Positions 18,991 to 28,206 are shown, numbered from the stretch's first letter. The stretch: 64,000 nucleotides of DNA from Polyangiaceae bacterium (GCA_015075635.1 JABTUA010000002.1:186001-250000); one strand, 5' to 3'. A program made the numbers and translations. The notes: a model not told the origin generated them from the sequence alone.

Positions 18991-19506
18991 GTGAAGCGAG
19001 GGGAGCTCCAGCCCCAGAGTGGCCCGCGGCCCCCGGACCGCGAGCGTCTGCGCGCCGAGCTGACGACGTTCATGGAGAAGCGCGGCCTGCGCAGCACCGA
19101 GCAGCGCCGAGTCATCATCGACAAGCTGTTCGAGGCCACGGACCACGTGACCATCGACCAACTGCTCGAGGTCGTCCGCGCCGCCGACCCGCGCGTCGGC
19201 TACGCGACCGTGTACCGCACCATGAAGCTCCTGTCCGAAGGCGGCCTGGTACACGAGCGCAAGTTCGGCGACGGCTTCACCCGCTACGAGCTCGCCGACG
19301 AGGAGGCGCACCACGATCACTTGATCTGCCTCGACTGCGGCAAGATCACCGAGTTCGAGGAGCCGGCCATCGAGGAGCTGCAGGAGCGCATCGCCGCGCG
19401 CTACGGCTTCGTGGTGCAAGACCACAAGCACGAGCTCTACGGGCTCTGCGCCGATTGCGCGAAGAAGAGCGTCAAGCCGGGCCGCGCGCGGACCGCGCAT
19501 CGGTGA
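18991..19506 (+). CDS. Fur-family metal-responsive transcription regulator
   Basis: The 171-residue protein has a winged-helix DNA-binding domain (RSTEQRRVIIDKLF ... VGYATVYRTMKLLSEGGLV). The dimer domain carries metal ligands: HHDHLIC, LDCG, HKHELYG and a second Cys pair CADC. This pattern fits Fur or PerR more than Zur. In this family Fe, Mn or Zn binding controls repressor activity. GTG 18991 fits the promoter spacing; ATG 19072 is a possible shorter start. The end overlaps the convergent cyclo-ligase gene by 35 bases. Confidence 0.9.
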   Translation: MKRGELQPQSGPRPPDRERLRAELTTFMEKRGLRSTEQRRVIIDKLFEATDHVTIDQLLEVVRAADPRVGYATVYRTMKLLSEGGLVHERKFGDGFTRYELADEEAHHDHLICLDCGKITEFEEPAIEELQERIAARYGFVVQDHKHELYGLCADCAKKSVKPGRARTAHR

Positions 19507-20122
19507 CACTCGCGTCCGTGACGACCCAGTCGCAGGGAAAGTCGCCTTCGTCGTGCGGCGCCTCCGCGAGCAGCTGGAACGAAAACGCCACCACCACCGT
19601 GGAGGCCGGTGGGCACACGTCCGGCAAAGTCACGTCGTAGAACCCGATGCCATAACCGATGCGATAGCCGTCGGCCGAAACGGCCAGCGCAGGCACCACC
19701 ACTGCGTCGATGTCGCCCCGCGTCGCCTCGGCTGCGTCGAGCGGCGGCTCGCTGAAGCCGCGGCCGCGCTGCTCCAGTAGCCCGACGTCGGACAACAGGC
19801 GGAAGCCGGTGTGGTAGCCGGTCTCGGTGGGGGTCATGAACGGGTAGTACAGGCGCTTTCCCTGAGCTCTGAGCGTCGCGTCCAGGGGCACGAGGTCGAC
19901 CTCGTTCTTGTTCGCCATCGGCCAGAACAGCGCGACGCTCTTCGCGTCGCGAACGGGGCCGAGCGCTGCGACCCGTTCGACGATGCGCCCGCTGCGCGCC
20001 GCGATGGCGGACGCAGGCAGGGCGCTGCGCAATCCTCTCATGCGCGCGCGGAGCTGCCGCTTGGCCTGCGCCAGGAGCGCTTCCATCTCATTTTTCGCCA
20101 GGTCGGCCACGGAGGTGTCCAT
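19472..20122 (-). CDS. 5-formyltetrahydrofolate cyclo-ligase
   Basis: The 216-residue product matches the MTHFS/YgfA family: a basic N-terminal helix (QAKRQLRARMRGLRSAL), FWPMANKNEVDL for substrate and ATP contacts, RLYYPFM and the Gly-rich GYRIGYGIGFYD that binds ATP. It converts 5-formyl-THF to methenyl-THF. ATG 20122 is chosen because further upstream the frame overlaps the divergent glycosyltransferase gene. ftcD at 54650 uses a related formyl/formimino folate pool but is distant. Confidence 0.88.
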   Translation of the reverse strand: MDTSVADLAKNEMEALLAQAKRQLRARMRGLRSALPASAIAARSGRIVERVAALGPVRDAKSVALFWPMANKNEVDLVPLDATLRAQGKRLYYPFMTPTETGYHTGFRLLSDVGLLEQRGRGFSEPPLDAAEATRGDIDAVVVPALAVSADGYRIGYGIGFYDVTLPDVCPPASTVVVAFSFQLLAEAPHDEGDFPCDWVVTDASVTDARSARGPA

Positions 20123-20151
20123 ACCACGGCCCAGCGTGGCAGATTCGCGGC

Positions 20152-20847
20152 ATGCGCGTGCTCGCGGTCGTCCCGGCCTACTTCGCCGAACGCTCGGTGG
20201 GTGCGCTCGCGCGCGAGCTCCGAGCGCTCTGGCCGGACACCGGCGAGGCACCGCCGGTGATCGTGGTGGACGACGGCTCCGCGGACGACACCAGCGGAGC
20301 GGCCCGCGCGGCCGGCGCGTACGTGGTGCGACACCCGCACAACCGAGGCAAGGGCGCGGCGCTCCTGACCGGCTTCGAGCGCGCCCGCGCCTTCGAGGCC
20401 GACGCCGTCGTCAGCGTGGACGCCGACGGCCAGCACCCGGCAGAGGAGGCGGTTCGGCTCGCGCTCCACCCCGCGCCGCGGGAAAGCTTGATCCTGGGTG
20501 TGCGTGACCTGGTCGGCGCCGGCGCGCCGCGGGCCAACCAGCGCTCCAACGCCATCTCGAACTTCTTCCTCTCGCGCTTCACGGGGCGCGAGCTCCGGGA
20601 CACGCAGTGCGGCCTCCGGCGCTATCCGCTCGAGAAGACCCTCGCGCTCGCGCCACGCTCGGAGGGCTACGCCTTCGAAGCCGAGGTCTTGCTGCGTGCC
20701 GCCCGGGCGAATTGGGACATCGTCCAGATCCCGGTGCGGGTGCTCTACCCGCCGGACCGGCGCACGCACTTCCACGTCGTGCGTGACCCAGCGCGGATCG
20801 TGTTCCGCGTGGTGAGCACGCTGCTCTCGGAGCGTGGGGGCGCGTGA
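20152..20847 (+). CDS. Glycosyltransferase family 2
   Basis: The 231-residue GT-A protein has VVPAYFAE, the nucleotide-binding VVDDGSADDT, the NRGKGAALLTGF loop and the metal-binding SVDADGQHP (DxD). A DTQCGLRRYP segment is typical of dolichyl-phosphate mannosyltransferase-like enzymes. It lacks membrane helices, so it probably works on the inner face of the membrane. Its stop overlaps the GTG of the next gene (GTGA), linking the two products. Confidence 0.85.
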   Translation: MRVLAVVPAYFAERSVGALARELRALWPDTGEAPPVIVVDDGSADDTSGAARAAGAYVVRHPHNRGKGAALLTGFERARAFEADAVVSVDADGQHPAEEAVRLALHPAPRESLILGVRDLVGAGAPRANQRSNAISNFFLSRFTGRELRDTQCGLRRYPLEKTLALAPRSEGYAFEAEVLLRAARANWDIVQIPVRVLYPPDRRTHFHVVRDPARIVFRVVSTLLSERGGA

Positions 20848-22202
20848 GCTGGCGGCGGCGCCTCGCGATAGTCGCCGTGGCAGCGCTCGGCGCGCTGGCT
20901 GCCGCTCACTTCGGCATCCGACAGCGCGCCCGGCTCGAGCCTCCGACGGTCGAGGTGAACGACGAGCCCGTGACGGAGCCCGCACCCGGCGTCCGCGCGC
21001 TCGGGCGCTCGACGTCGTCGAGCTACGGCAAGCTGCGGGTGGTCCACCTCTCGGGGACGCCGGAGCAGATCGGCTTCGCCCAGGCGCGCCTGCTCCGGCC
21101 GGAGATGGTCGCAAACGAAGGCATCTTGCTCGAGGAATTCCGGCGCGCCGTTCGCCCCGCGCCGTTGCGCTGGCTGCTGCTCGATCTGGCTCAGCTCCGC
21201 TACCGCGATCTGGATCGAGGGCTCGATGCAGCGCGGCGTCGCGAGCTAGCCGCGAGCGCGCTGGGCTTCGCGCCGGATCCCTACGCGGACCTCTTCCCGA
21301 CCTACCAGCGCTTCGTCTACCTGAACGCCCTCTACGACATCGCGCTGTCGTTCGAACGCTCGCCCCTGATCGGCTGCACCAGCTTCACCTTCGCCAGAGA
21401 AGCAGCGGAGGGCGGACACAGCTTGCTCGCCCGCGCTTTCGACTTCGACGTACACGACGTGTTCGACGAGCAGAAGGCCGTGTTCTTCGTCCGGGAGACC
21501 GGCACGATCCCCTTCGCGTCGGTGGCCTGGCCCGGCCTGCCCGGAGTGGTCAGCGGCATGAACCGCGAGGGCCTCGCCCTGGTCGTGCACGGCGGCCGCG
21601 CGGGCGAGCCGCGCGCCGAAGGCGAGCCCGTCGTGCACGCGCTGCGCCGCGTGCTCTCGAGCGCGCGCACGGTGGAAGAAGCGGTGAGGGCCTTTGCGGA
21701 GCGCGAGCCGATGGTCAGCCACATCGTGATCGCGGCGGACGCGAACGGCGCTACCAGCGTGATCGAGCGCGTGCCGGGCTCGCCGCCCCACGCACGCGCG
21801 CTGCCCGCGAAAGCCGCGGTCTCGAACCACTTCGACGGTCCGGCAGCGGCCGATCCGAAGAACCAGCACGTGCGCGCGGCGACGACGACGCTGGAGCGCG
21901 AGGCGCGCGGCAAGGAGCTGGCCGCCTCCCTCGACCACCCGGCGACGGTCGAAGACGCGGTTCGGCTCCTGCGCGACAAGCGCGCACCCGGCGGAGCGGC
22001 GCTCCCGGCCGGTGATCGCCGCGCCATCGACGCCCACATCGCCACCCACGGCGTGGTCTTCGACTCGGGCCGGCGCCGGCTCTGGGTGAGCGAGGCACCC
22101 CACCTCTCCGGGCGCTTCGTGGCCTTCGATCTGGCGGACGAATTCGCAGATCCGCCGCGGACGCCCAGCGGCGAGCGGCCGAGCGTGCCTGCCGAGCCTT
22201 AG
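20844..22202 (+). CDS. Membrane-anchored Ntn hydrolase, C45 / acyltransferase-like
   Basis: The 452-residue protein has an N-terminal hydrophobic anchor (residues 7-22). An Ntn-hydrolase fold follows, like isopenicillin N acyltransferase or C45 peptidases. The probable autocatalytic nucleophile is Cys178 in PLIGCTSF, followed by LLARAFDFDV and GLPGVVSGMNREGLALV, which are typical of this family. Such enzymes hydrolyse or transfer acyl-amide groups. The anchor suggests action outside the cytoplasm. It is translationally coupled to the glycosyltransferase, so a shared role in a lipid or glycolipid pathway is possible but unproven. Confidence 0.8.
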   Translation: MSWRRRLAIVAVAALGALAAAHFGIRQRARLEPPTVEVNDEPVTEPAPGVRALGRSTSSSYGKLRVVHLSGTPEQIGFAQARLLRPEMVANEGILLEEFRRAVRPAPLRWLLLDLAQLRYRDLDRGLDAARRRELAASALGFAPDPYADLFPTYQRFVYLNALYDIALSFERSPLIGCTSFTFAREAAEGGHSLLARAFDFDVHDVFDEQKAVFFVRETGTIPFASVAWPGLPGVVSGMNREGLALVVHGGRAGEPRAEGEPVVHALRRVLSSARTVEEAVRAFAEREPMVSHIVIAADANGATSVIERVPGSPPHARALPAKAAVSNHFDGPAAADPKNQHVRAATTTLEREARGKELAASLDHPATVEDAVRLLRDKRAPGGAALPAGDRRAIDAHIATHGVVFDSGRRRLWVSEAPHLSGRFVAFDLADEFADPPRTPSGERPSVPAEP

Positions 22203-24025
22203 ACCGTCGCGAAGGCCGCGTCGGGGATGTCCAGGGCGCTGTTGTCGCCGGCGGCGAGCATCTTGGCCGAGCCGACCACGCCCGGCAGCACCTGGTGAGC
22301 GAAGAAGATCGCCGCGTGCTTCTTGCCTTCGTAGAAGGCGAAGTCCGGGTCCGACTCCGCGACCTTCTTCTGGTTTTCCAGCGCAACGGCCGCGGCGTCG
22401 AGCAAGAGCCAGCCCACGGTGAGCTCGCTCATCATGGTCAAGAAGCGGTTCGCGACCAGCGGCACGCGCTCGACCTCTCCGCCCTGGAACCAGCCGAGCA
22501 GCTGCATCACGGAGCCCGCCACCGCCTCGTGCGCCAGCGCCAGGTTCGCCACGCTCGGGCCGAGCACCGGGTGCTCGCGGTGCTGCTCGACGAACGCCGA
22601 GACGTCACCCAGGAAGCGCTGGGTGTTCATGCCGCCGGCTTGACCCAGCTTGCGCGCCACCAGGTCGAGCGCTTGAATGCCGTTGGTGCCCTCGTAGATG
22701 CTGAAGATCTTCGCGTCGCGACAGTGCTGCTCGACCGGGTAGTCCTCGGTGTAGCCGACGCCGCCGTGGACCTGGATGGCCATCTCCGCCACGCGGAACG
22801 CCGTATCCGAAGAGTACGACTTGATCAGGGGCGTGAGCAGCTCGACCTGTCCCTGGTGGTAAAGCGCCTGCTCGTCGTCCTTGCCGGCCAAGGCTGCAGC
22901 GCGATCCAGGTGCATCGCTCCCTTGACGATCAGCGCGCGGACGCCTTCGACGTGCGCCTTCATCCAGAGCAGCATGCGCCGCACGTTGGCGTGCTCGATG
23001 ATCGCCACGCGTGGCGCGTCGGGGTCCTTCCACTGGGCCGCGCTCGAGCCCTGCTTGCGTTCCTTGGCGTACTCCAGCGTGGAGAGGTACGCGGCCGAGG
23101 CGATGCCCAGGCCTTGCAGGCCCACGCCGATGCGCGCGTAGTTCATCATCTTGAACATCTGCTTGATGCCCTGCTGCTCCGTCGTGCCGCAGAGCTCGCC
23201 GACGCACTGCCCGTCGTCCCCGAACTGCAGGAGGGCCGTCGAGGAGCCCTTGATGCCCATCTTGTGCTCGATGGACAGGCACTTGACGTCGTTCGGCTCA
23301 CCCGTGACGCGCCGCTTGGGTACGATGAACAGGGAGAGCCCCTTGGTCCCCTTGGGGGCGCCTTCGGTGCGCGCCAGCACCATGTGCACGATGTTCTCGG
23401 TCAGGTCCTGATCGCCACCGCTGATGAAGAGCTTGGTGCCGGTGATGCTGTAGGTGCCATCGGCGTTTCTCTTCGCGAAGCTGGTCGCGGCGCCGACGTC
23501 CGAGCCCGCCTGCGGCTCGGTGATGCACATCGTCCCCGCCCACTCGCCGCCGAACATCTTCCCGCAGTAGCGCTCGCGCTGCTCGGGGGTTCCGAAGGCC
23601 TCGATCAGATCCGCAGCGCCGATGGTGAGCCCCGGGTACATGTCGAAGGCGGTGTTCGAGCCGCTGGTCAGCTCCGTGGTGAGCGCCGCGAGCACGCGCG
23701 GCGCGCCTTGCCCGCCGAACTCCGCCGGGACCACCAGGCTCTTGAAGCCGCTCTCGTAGGTCTTCTGCCACGCTTCCTTGAAGCCCTTCGGTGTCAACAC
23801 CTGACCGTCCTCGATGCGGCAGCCTTCTTGATCCCCGACGGCGTTGAGCGGGCCCGTCACCTCCGTCGCAAAGCGGTAGACCTCCGAGAGCGTGAGGCGA
23901 ACCTCCTCCTCGCCCCAGTCCTGGTACGGTTCGCGGCCGAGCAGCTCGCCGAGCTTGAACTGCTCGAACAGCACGAAGTGGAGCTCGCGGAGGTCAGCCT
24001 TGTAACGGTTCTGGGGAAGGGACAT
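22199..24025 (-). CDS. Acyl-CoA dehydrogenase, long (DmdC-like) type
   Basis: At 608 residues it belongs to the long acyl-CoA dehydrogenases. FAD/substrate motifs include CITEPQAGSDVGA, ITGTKLFISGGDQDLTENI, LARIGVGLQGLGIASAAY-type helices and the C-terminal VEQHCRDAKIFSIYEGTNGIQALDLVARKL. The family includes methylmercaptopropionyl-CoA and long-chain acyl-CoA dehydrogenases; the exact substrate is not readable. It has a strong GGGAGGAG site nine bases before ATG 24025, unlike most neighbours. The stop overlaps the convergent C45-like gene by four bases. Confidence 0.9.
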   Translation of the reverse strand: MSLPQNRYKADLRELHFVLFEQFKLGELLGREPYQDWGEEEVRLTLSEVYRFATEVTGPLNAVGDQEGCRIEDGQVLTPKGFKEAWQKTYESGFKSLVVPAEFGGQGAPRVLAALTTELTSGSNTAFDMYPGLTIGAADLIEAFGTPEQRERYCGKMFGGEWAGTMCITEPQAGSDVGAATSFAKRNADGTYSITGTKLFISGGDQDLTENIVHMVLARTEGAPKGTKGLSLFIVPKRRVTGEPNDVKCLSIEHKMGIKGSSTALLQFGDDGQCVGELCGTTEQQGIKQMFKMMNYARIGVGLQGLGIASAAYLSTLEYAKERKQGSSAAQWKDPDAPRVAIIEHANVRRMLLWMKAHVEGVRALIVKGAMHLDRAAALAGKDDEQALYHQGQVELLTPLIKSYSSDTAFRVAEMAIQVHGGVGYTEDYPVEQHCRDAKIFSIYEGTNGIQALDLVARKLGQAGGMNTQRFLGDVSAFVEQHREHPVLGPSVANLALAHEAVAGSVMQLLGWFQGGEVERVPLVANRFLTMMSELTVGWLLLDAAAVALENQKKVAESDPDFAFYEGKKHAAIFFAHQVLPGVVGSAKMLAAGDNSALDIPDAAFATV

Positions 24026-24139
24026 GGGTCATTGCTCCTCCCCCCTCGAACGAAACCGGGTAACGGGCTTTGGCCGCAGCGCGTGGCGCACCGCGTCGAT
24101 CTGGACTTTGACGCAAAGTGTCGAGAGCGGCAAGGGGGC

Positions 24140-25465
24140 CTAGTAGCTCCCCGAGAAATCCGCGTCGATACCCGCGTATCCCAGGCGAAGCTCGAACATC
24201 TCGGTGCCCAGGAGCTCGCGGTAGCCGGCCCCGAACAGCCAGCCGTGGCGCCGCTGCGTGTAGGAGCTGAAGCTGTCCCGGTCGGCGAGGACCAGCGCGA
24301 GCCCTACCGAGAGCTCGTCGCCGAACAGAGCATGGGCCGACCCGCTCTGGCGGTCGTCGGAGCCGACGACCCAAGCGTTGTGCCCCCACGCGCTCACGTT
24401 CAGCCACTCGAAGAGATCCCAGCCCAGCCAGAGCTCGACGGGGAACACCAACCCGAACGGAACGACGGTCGTGATGCCGTCGATGCCGGGGCCGCTGCTG
24501 ACACCGAAGGCGAAGCGCCGGCCGATGGGCATGCCGACACCGCCCATGAACTGCAAGCCGTAGACGAAACCCTGGCTCGCTCCGAGCGCGACGTTCATGC
24601 CGCCGAACAAGCCCACGGGGTTGGCCTCGCCGAGCACACGCATGTCGAACGCCAGGGCCATCGCCAGCTGGGTGCCGTCGAGCGGCGCCGCGTCGTGGAC
24701 GTAGCTCGTCTTCAGCGAGAGCGCGAAGTCGGTGAGCGCCCGAAGCTCGAGCGAGCGCGAGGGCACGTGGTCCGGCGGGTTGGCGAGCCGGGCGGGCCCC
24801 AGCTCGTCCAGCCAGGGGAAAGGCAACGTCGCCGGCTCGATGGACTCCTTGCCTTCGGTCTGGAAGCGGATCTCCACCCAGACCACCGCCGCTCGGCTCT
24901 CCAGCTCGCGCACTCGAGCCTCTGCCGACACGATGCGGCTCGAGCTGCCCTCGAGCACGCGCTCCACCGTGAGCTTCTCGTTCACGTCGCGGGCGACACC
25001 CGCGAGCTTCTCGCGGCGCTGGCGCGCCGCCCGCGCAGCTTGGACCTCGGCCATCGCGTCCGCCAGGAGCGCGCTCGTGTCGGTCGTGGTGACCTTCTCG
25101 CTCCGGAGCTCGGCCATGCGACTGAGCTCCGCGACGAAGTCTCGATAGCGTGCGCTGGGGACCTCCACGGAGGCATCCAGGTCGCCCGCCCGCATCAGGC
25201 GCCCGCCCAGCGGCCGGACCATGGCGTCGATGCCGCGGCCGGCTTCGATGCCGCTCTCCACGCCGACCACGATGACGCTCGAGCGCGACAGCGTCGGCTG
25301 GCGCGGGGCCTCTTCGGCGACGGCCGGTTGCGCGGTACCCAAGAGGACCGCCAGGCAGAGCGCGAAGCCGATCTTGAACGCAGCGGCCAACGGGCGGGAG
25401 TCTTCCAGAGCCCCTACGCGGGCGCAATCAGCGTACCGTCCGCTGGCATTGCTGGGGCGCCACAT
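24140..25465 (-). CDS. DUF4349-like coiled-coil envelope protein with barrel-like C-terminus
   Basis: The 441-residue protein has a signal segment (FALCLAVLLGTAQPAVAEE). A DUF4349-like part spans about residues 55-180, including a paired-strand stretch VEVPSARYRDFVAEL and a heptad-rich helix around AEVQAARAARQRREKL. The last 200 residues alternate hydrophobic and polar positions with many aromatic residues, like an outer-membrane barrel. ATG 25465 leaves an unusually long n-region before the signal. The function is unknown; DUF4349 proteins are generally envelope components. Confidence 0.6.
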   Translation of the reverse strand: MWRPSNASGRYADCARVGALEDSRPLAAAFKIGFALCLAVLLGTAQPAVAEEAPRQPTLSRSSVIVVGVESGIEAGRGIDAMVRPLGGRLMRAGDLDASVEVPSARYRDFVAELSRMAELRSEKVTTTDTSALLADAMAEVQAARAARQRREKLAGVARDVNEKLTVERVLEGSSSRIVSAEARVRELESRAAVVWVEIRFQTEGKESIEPATLPFPWLDELGPARLANPPDHVPSRSLELRALTDFALSLKTSYVHDAAPLDGTQLAMALAFDMRVLGEANPVGLFGGMNVALGASQGFVYGLQFMGGVGMPIGRRFAFGVSSGPGIDGITTVVPFGLVFPVELWLGWDLFEWLNVSAWGHNAWVVGSDDRQSGSAHALFGDELSVGLALVLADRDSFSSYTQRRHGWLFGAGYRELLGTEMFELRLGYAGIDADFSGSY

Positions 25466-25477
25466 CCGCCGTAGCAC
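25449..25477 (+). promoter_or_regulatory. Promoter of the SDR gene at 25484
   Basis: TTGCTG, a 17-base spacer and TAGCAC end six bases before ATG 25484. It overlaps the start of the divergent DUF4349-like gene. Confidence 0.45.
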
Positions 25478-25483
25478 CGGGGC

Positions 25484-26326
25484 ATGAAGCGCCTTCGAGA
25501 TCGCGTCGCCGTGGTGACCGGCGCCGCGAGTGGGATCGGGCGGGCCACCGCGGTCCGGCTCGCGGAGAAGGGGGCACACCTCGCCCTGGTGGACATCGAC
25601 GACCGCCGGCTCGCCGAGACCCGCGCCGATGTCGAGCGCTTGGGCAGGCGGGCCACCACGCACGACTGCGACGTGGCGGACCGAGCGCGGATGGAGAGCC
25701 TGGTGGCGGACGTCGAGAAGGCGCACGGCGCCGTGCACGTCTTGGTCAACAACGCCGGGGTCGCCGTGTCCGGGACCTTCGAGGACCAGTCGCTCGAGGA
25801 CTTTCACTGGCTCATCGGCATCAATCTCTGGGGCGTGGTGCACGGCTGCAAGCTGTTCCTCCCGCTCCTGCGCCGCGCCGACGAGGCCCACATCGTCAAC
25901 GTCTCCAGCGTGTTCGGCCTGATCGGCATGCCGCTCAACTCGGCCTACTGCGCCAGCAAGTTCGCCGTCTACGGCTTGAGCGAGAGCTTGCGAGCAGAGC
26001 TCAGCGACACCAACATCGGCGTCACCTGTGTGCAGCCCGGCGGCATCGCCACCAACATCGTCCAGGCGGCGCGCTTCGTCGGCGGAGCGGAGGCGGAGAC
26101 GCTGCGGGCCCGCGCCGTGCGCTCGTTTCGCCGCATGCTACCGCCCGAAAAGGCCGCCGAGGCCATCGTGCGAGGCATCGAGAAGAACTCGCACCGCGTG
26201 CTGATCACTCGCGAGGCCATCCTGCTCGACGCGGCCAAGCGCGCTTTTCCGTCCTGGTCCTCGGATCTGGTGGCCCGGCGCTGGCGCAAGATGTTGCCGG
26301 GGATCCTCGAACGGGTCAGTCGTTGA
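25484..26326 (+). CDS. Short-chain dehydrogenase/reductase
   Basis: The 280-residue SDR shows the cofactor motif TGAASGIGRA, the Asp in VDIDDRR that favours NAD(H), NNAGVA, the catalytic Ser in VSSVFG and the YCASK motif (Tyr, Lys). The extra 30 C-terminal basic and hydrophobic residues suggest membrane contact. The substrate is unknown. It overlaps the convergent GFA-family gene by 11 bases. Confidence 0.9.
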   Translation: MKRLRDRVAVVTGAASGIGRATAVRLAEKGAHLALVDIDDRRLAETRADVERLGRRATTHDCDVADRARMESLVADVEKAHGAVHVLVNNAGVAVSGTFEDQSLEDFHWLIGINLWGVVHGCKLFLPLLRRADEAHIVNVSSVFGLIGMPLNSAYCASKFAVYGLSESLRAELSDTNIGVTCVQPGGIATNIVQAARFVGGAEAETLRARAVRSFRRMLPPEKAAEAIVRGIEKNSHRVLITREAILLDAAKRAFPSWSSDLVARRWRKMLPGILERVSR

Positions 26327-26747
26327 CTTTCGGCTCCACGCCGCTCGCCCCGCCCAGCCTTGGCAACTGGTCGCCGACGGGCAGCCAGTCCGCACGGTCG
26401 TCCCAGTAGCAGTGGGCCTGCACCGGAACGCCGACATCGCCCTCGACGTTGGCGCGGGCGACGTGGACCTCGTTGGGCCAGCGCTCTGCCTCGAAGAACA
26501 GGGTGCTGCCGCAGCGACCGCAGAAGCTGCGGCGCCCGGCCGCGGAGGAGGCGTAGCGGACCAAGCGCTCTTCGCCGCTCACGAAGCGGAGCTGCTCCTG
26601 CGGCACGCCGACCCAGGTGACCAGCGGCGCGCCGTGGGCCCGCCGGCACATGGAGCAGTGGCAGTGGGCGCAGAAGCGAACCGGGAGCGTGAGCTCGAAG
26701 CGGACGTCGCCACACAGACACCCGCCGCTGACCTTCTCTTGGCTCAC
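26316..26747 (-). CDS. GFA (glutathione-dependent formaldehyde-activating) family zinc protein
   Basis: The 143-residue protein has the Zn-binding layout of the GFA family: GGCLCGDVRF, CHCSMCRRAHG and SFCGRCGSTLFF. Members of this family bind zinc; most are not proven formaldehyde enzymes. GTG 26747 overlaps the stop of the upstream lipoprotein gene (GTGA), so expression is coupled. Confidence 0.85.
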   Translation of the reverse strand: MSQEKVSGGCLCGDVRFELTLPVRFCAHCHCSMCRRAHGAPLVTWVGVPQEQLRFVSGEERLVRYASSAAGRRSFCGRCGSTLFFEAERWPNEVHVARANVEGDVGVPVQAHCYWDDRADWLPVGDQLPRLGGASGVEPKVND

Positions 26748-27388
26748 TTGCAGTCCTTGTACTCGGGCAGGATCTCGCTCGCGCCGCACTGGCCGTTGCC
26801 GGGGCAGCTGCCGCTCGCGCCGCAGATCACGCGCTTGCTGCTGCCGGTGCAGGAAGCCTGGCAGGTGAAGCTCTGGTACGACTTGTTCGAGCCCTGGATG
26901 AAGAGCTCGCCGCAGCAGACCGTGCCACCCGCACAGTCCTCGGGTCCATCGCAGAAGACGTCCACGCCGTAGCCGCAGCTGGCTCCCGGGGACATGCACT
27001 GATCGGGCTGATTGTAGAAGTTGCAGCAGTAGGTCTGCGGCACGTTGCAGGTGAGCGCGCCGCACGCCACCGTCGTCCCGCTGCTCGAGCCTCCACCACC
27101 GCTCGGCGCTCCACCACCGCTCGGCGCTCCACCACCGCTCGGCGCTCCACCACCGCTCGGCGCTCCACCACCGCTCGGCGCTCCACCCGAGCCGGCCTGT
27201 CCGCCACCGCTGCCAGCGTTCCCGCCGCCGCCGGCACTCCCGCCGCCAGCGCCACCACTCCCGGCAGCCCCACCCGACGCGCCGGTACCGGCACCGGCCG
27301 CTCCACCGGTCGCTGCGCCGGCGTCGTCGGAGTCTTCGCCACAGGCGAAGAGCGAGAGAGAAACCAAGACCAACGCGAGGCGCTTCAT
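26744..27388 (-). CDS. Cys-rich lipoprotein with repeated GGGAPS linker
   Basis: The 214-residue lipoprotein has lipobox LFAC at residues 13-16. A long Gly/Ser/Ala/Pro linker with five GAPSGG units follows. The C-terminal domain of about 110 residues has 14 cysteines arranged as CGALTCNVPQTYCCNFY, CMSPGASCGYG, CGPEDCAGGTVCCGE-like modules, ending in TCQASCTG. This resembles the Cys pairs of the lipoprotein at 13355. Probably a disulfide-rich surface protein. Confidence 0.8.
   Translation of the reverse strand: MKRLALVLVSLSLFACGEDSDDAGAATGGAAGAGTGASGGAAGSGGAGGGSAGGGGNAGSGGGQAGSGGAPSGGGAPSGGGAPSGGGAPSGGGAPSGGGGSSSGTTVACGALTCNVPQTYCCNFYNQPDQCMSPGASCGYGVDVFCDGPEDCAGGTVCCGELFIQGSNKSYQSFTCQASCTGSSKRVICGASGSCPGNGQCGASEILPEYKDCK
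27091..27180. repeat. Five perfect 18-bp tandem repeats
   Basis: Five exact copies of CTCCACCACCGCTCGGCG encode the repeated linker of the lipoprotein on the minus strand. Confidence 0.9.
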
Positions 27389-27394
27389 GGGCCT

Positions 27395-27400
27395 AGGCTA
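27395..27400 (-). promoter_or_regulatory. -10 element of the Cys-rich lipoprotein gene
   Basis: TAGCCT on the minus strand lies six bases before ATG 27388. Confidence 0.45.
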
Positions 27401-27414
27401 GCGCCGAAGCCTGC

Positions 27415-28143
27415 TCAGAAGCCACCGGCGACGGCGAGCCCGTAGCCGCTTCGGCCCATGGGAGCTGGCGCCGCCACTAGCGGCGGCGGCTCGCGACGCG
27501 GCTTGGCGGGCCCGCCCGACGTCGCGCCAATCAGCATGAGCACCGCGCCGGTGGCCTGGAGCACGCCGTCGAGCACGAGCATGCCGCGGACCAGCGGCTC
27601 CGCGACGCACTTGCCCACGTCGCTGTCGAACTCCTGCTTCTGCTGGCTCTCGGCGCAGGGATCACGTCGTGCGGAGAGCGAGAGCCACGGCCCCGCCACT
27701 GGCGCGACCAGCCAACCGCTGCCGTTCTCGAAGCCTTCGGAGGCGCCGATGCCGACGCCCGTGGCATAGGGCAACCCAAGCACGAGACCTCCCACCACCA
27801 GCAGCGTCGAAGAAGGGGCGGAGGCGGCACCATCGTCGCCGACGACGTCGTGCATCGGGCCTGCGGGCGCGAAGCTCGGCGCGAAGGCCGGCGGCGAGGA
27901 AGCAACGCTGCTGGACCCGAACCCCGGGCTCGTCCCGAGCTGGGGCGCGGGGGCCCCGAAGGTCGGCTCGCGGAGCCCGAGCTGGCTCGGGGTCTCCCGC
28001 TCCGATGCAGCGCGCTCGGGCGCCGCCGCGCTCGGCGCAGGAACCGCCCGCTTCGGCAGATCCGGAAACGCGGCCGAGGACTGGGCGAGGGCGGGAGACG
28101 CGCAGGCGAGTACGAGCGCGGCAGAGACGGCTCTGGGCAACAT
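27415..28143 (-). CDS. Secreted or membrane hypothetical protein
   Basis: The 242-residue protein has a signal peptide (SAALVLACASPALAQ) and a Pro/Ala/Ser-rich low-complexity region (about 25-100). Two hydrophobic stretches follow near SSTLLVVGGLVLGLPYATG and LVLDGVLQATGAVLMLIG. A glycine-rich GWLVAPVAGPWLSL segment and two Cys lie between them. I do not recognise a family. ATG 28143 begins the signal. Confidence 0.65.
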   Translation of the reverse strand: MLPRAVSAALVLACASPALAQSSAAFPDLPKRAVPAPSAAAPERAASERETPSQLGLREPTFGAPAPQLGTSPGFGSSSVASSPPAFAPSFAPAGPMHDVVGDDGAASAPSSTLLVVGGLVLGLPYATGVGIGASEGFENGSGWLVAPVAGPWLSLSARRDPCAESQQKQEFDSDVGKCVAEPLVRGMLVLDGVLQATGAVLMLIGATSGGPAKPRREPPPLVAAPAPMGRSGYGLAVAGGF

Positions 28144-28206
28144 GGCCCGATCCAGCAGCACGTTCCGTGCCGCTCGCGGCGCACCGCAAGCCATGGAAAT
28201 CAATGA

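Noticed and set aside
22295..25474. Plus-strand open frame of about 1060 codons
   Set aside because: It is antisense to the acyl-CoA dehydrogenase and DUF4349-like genes and encodes a low-complexity basic/acidic product without family motifs.
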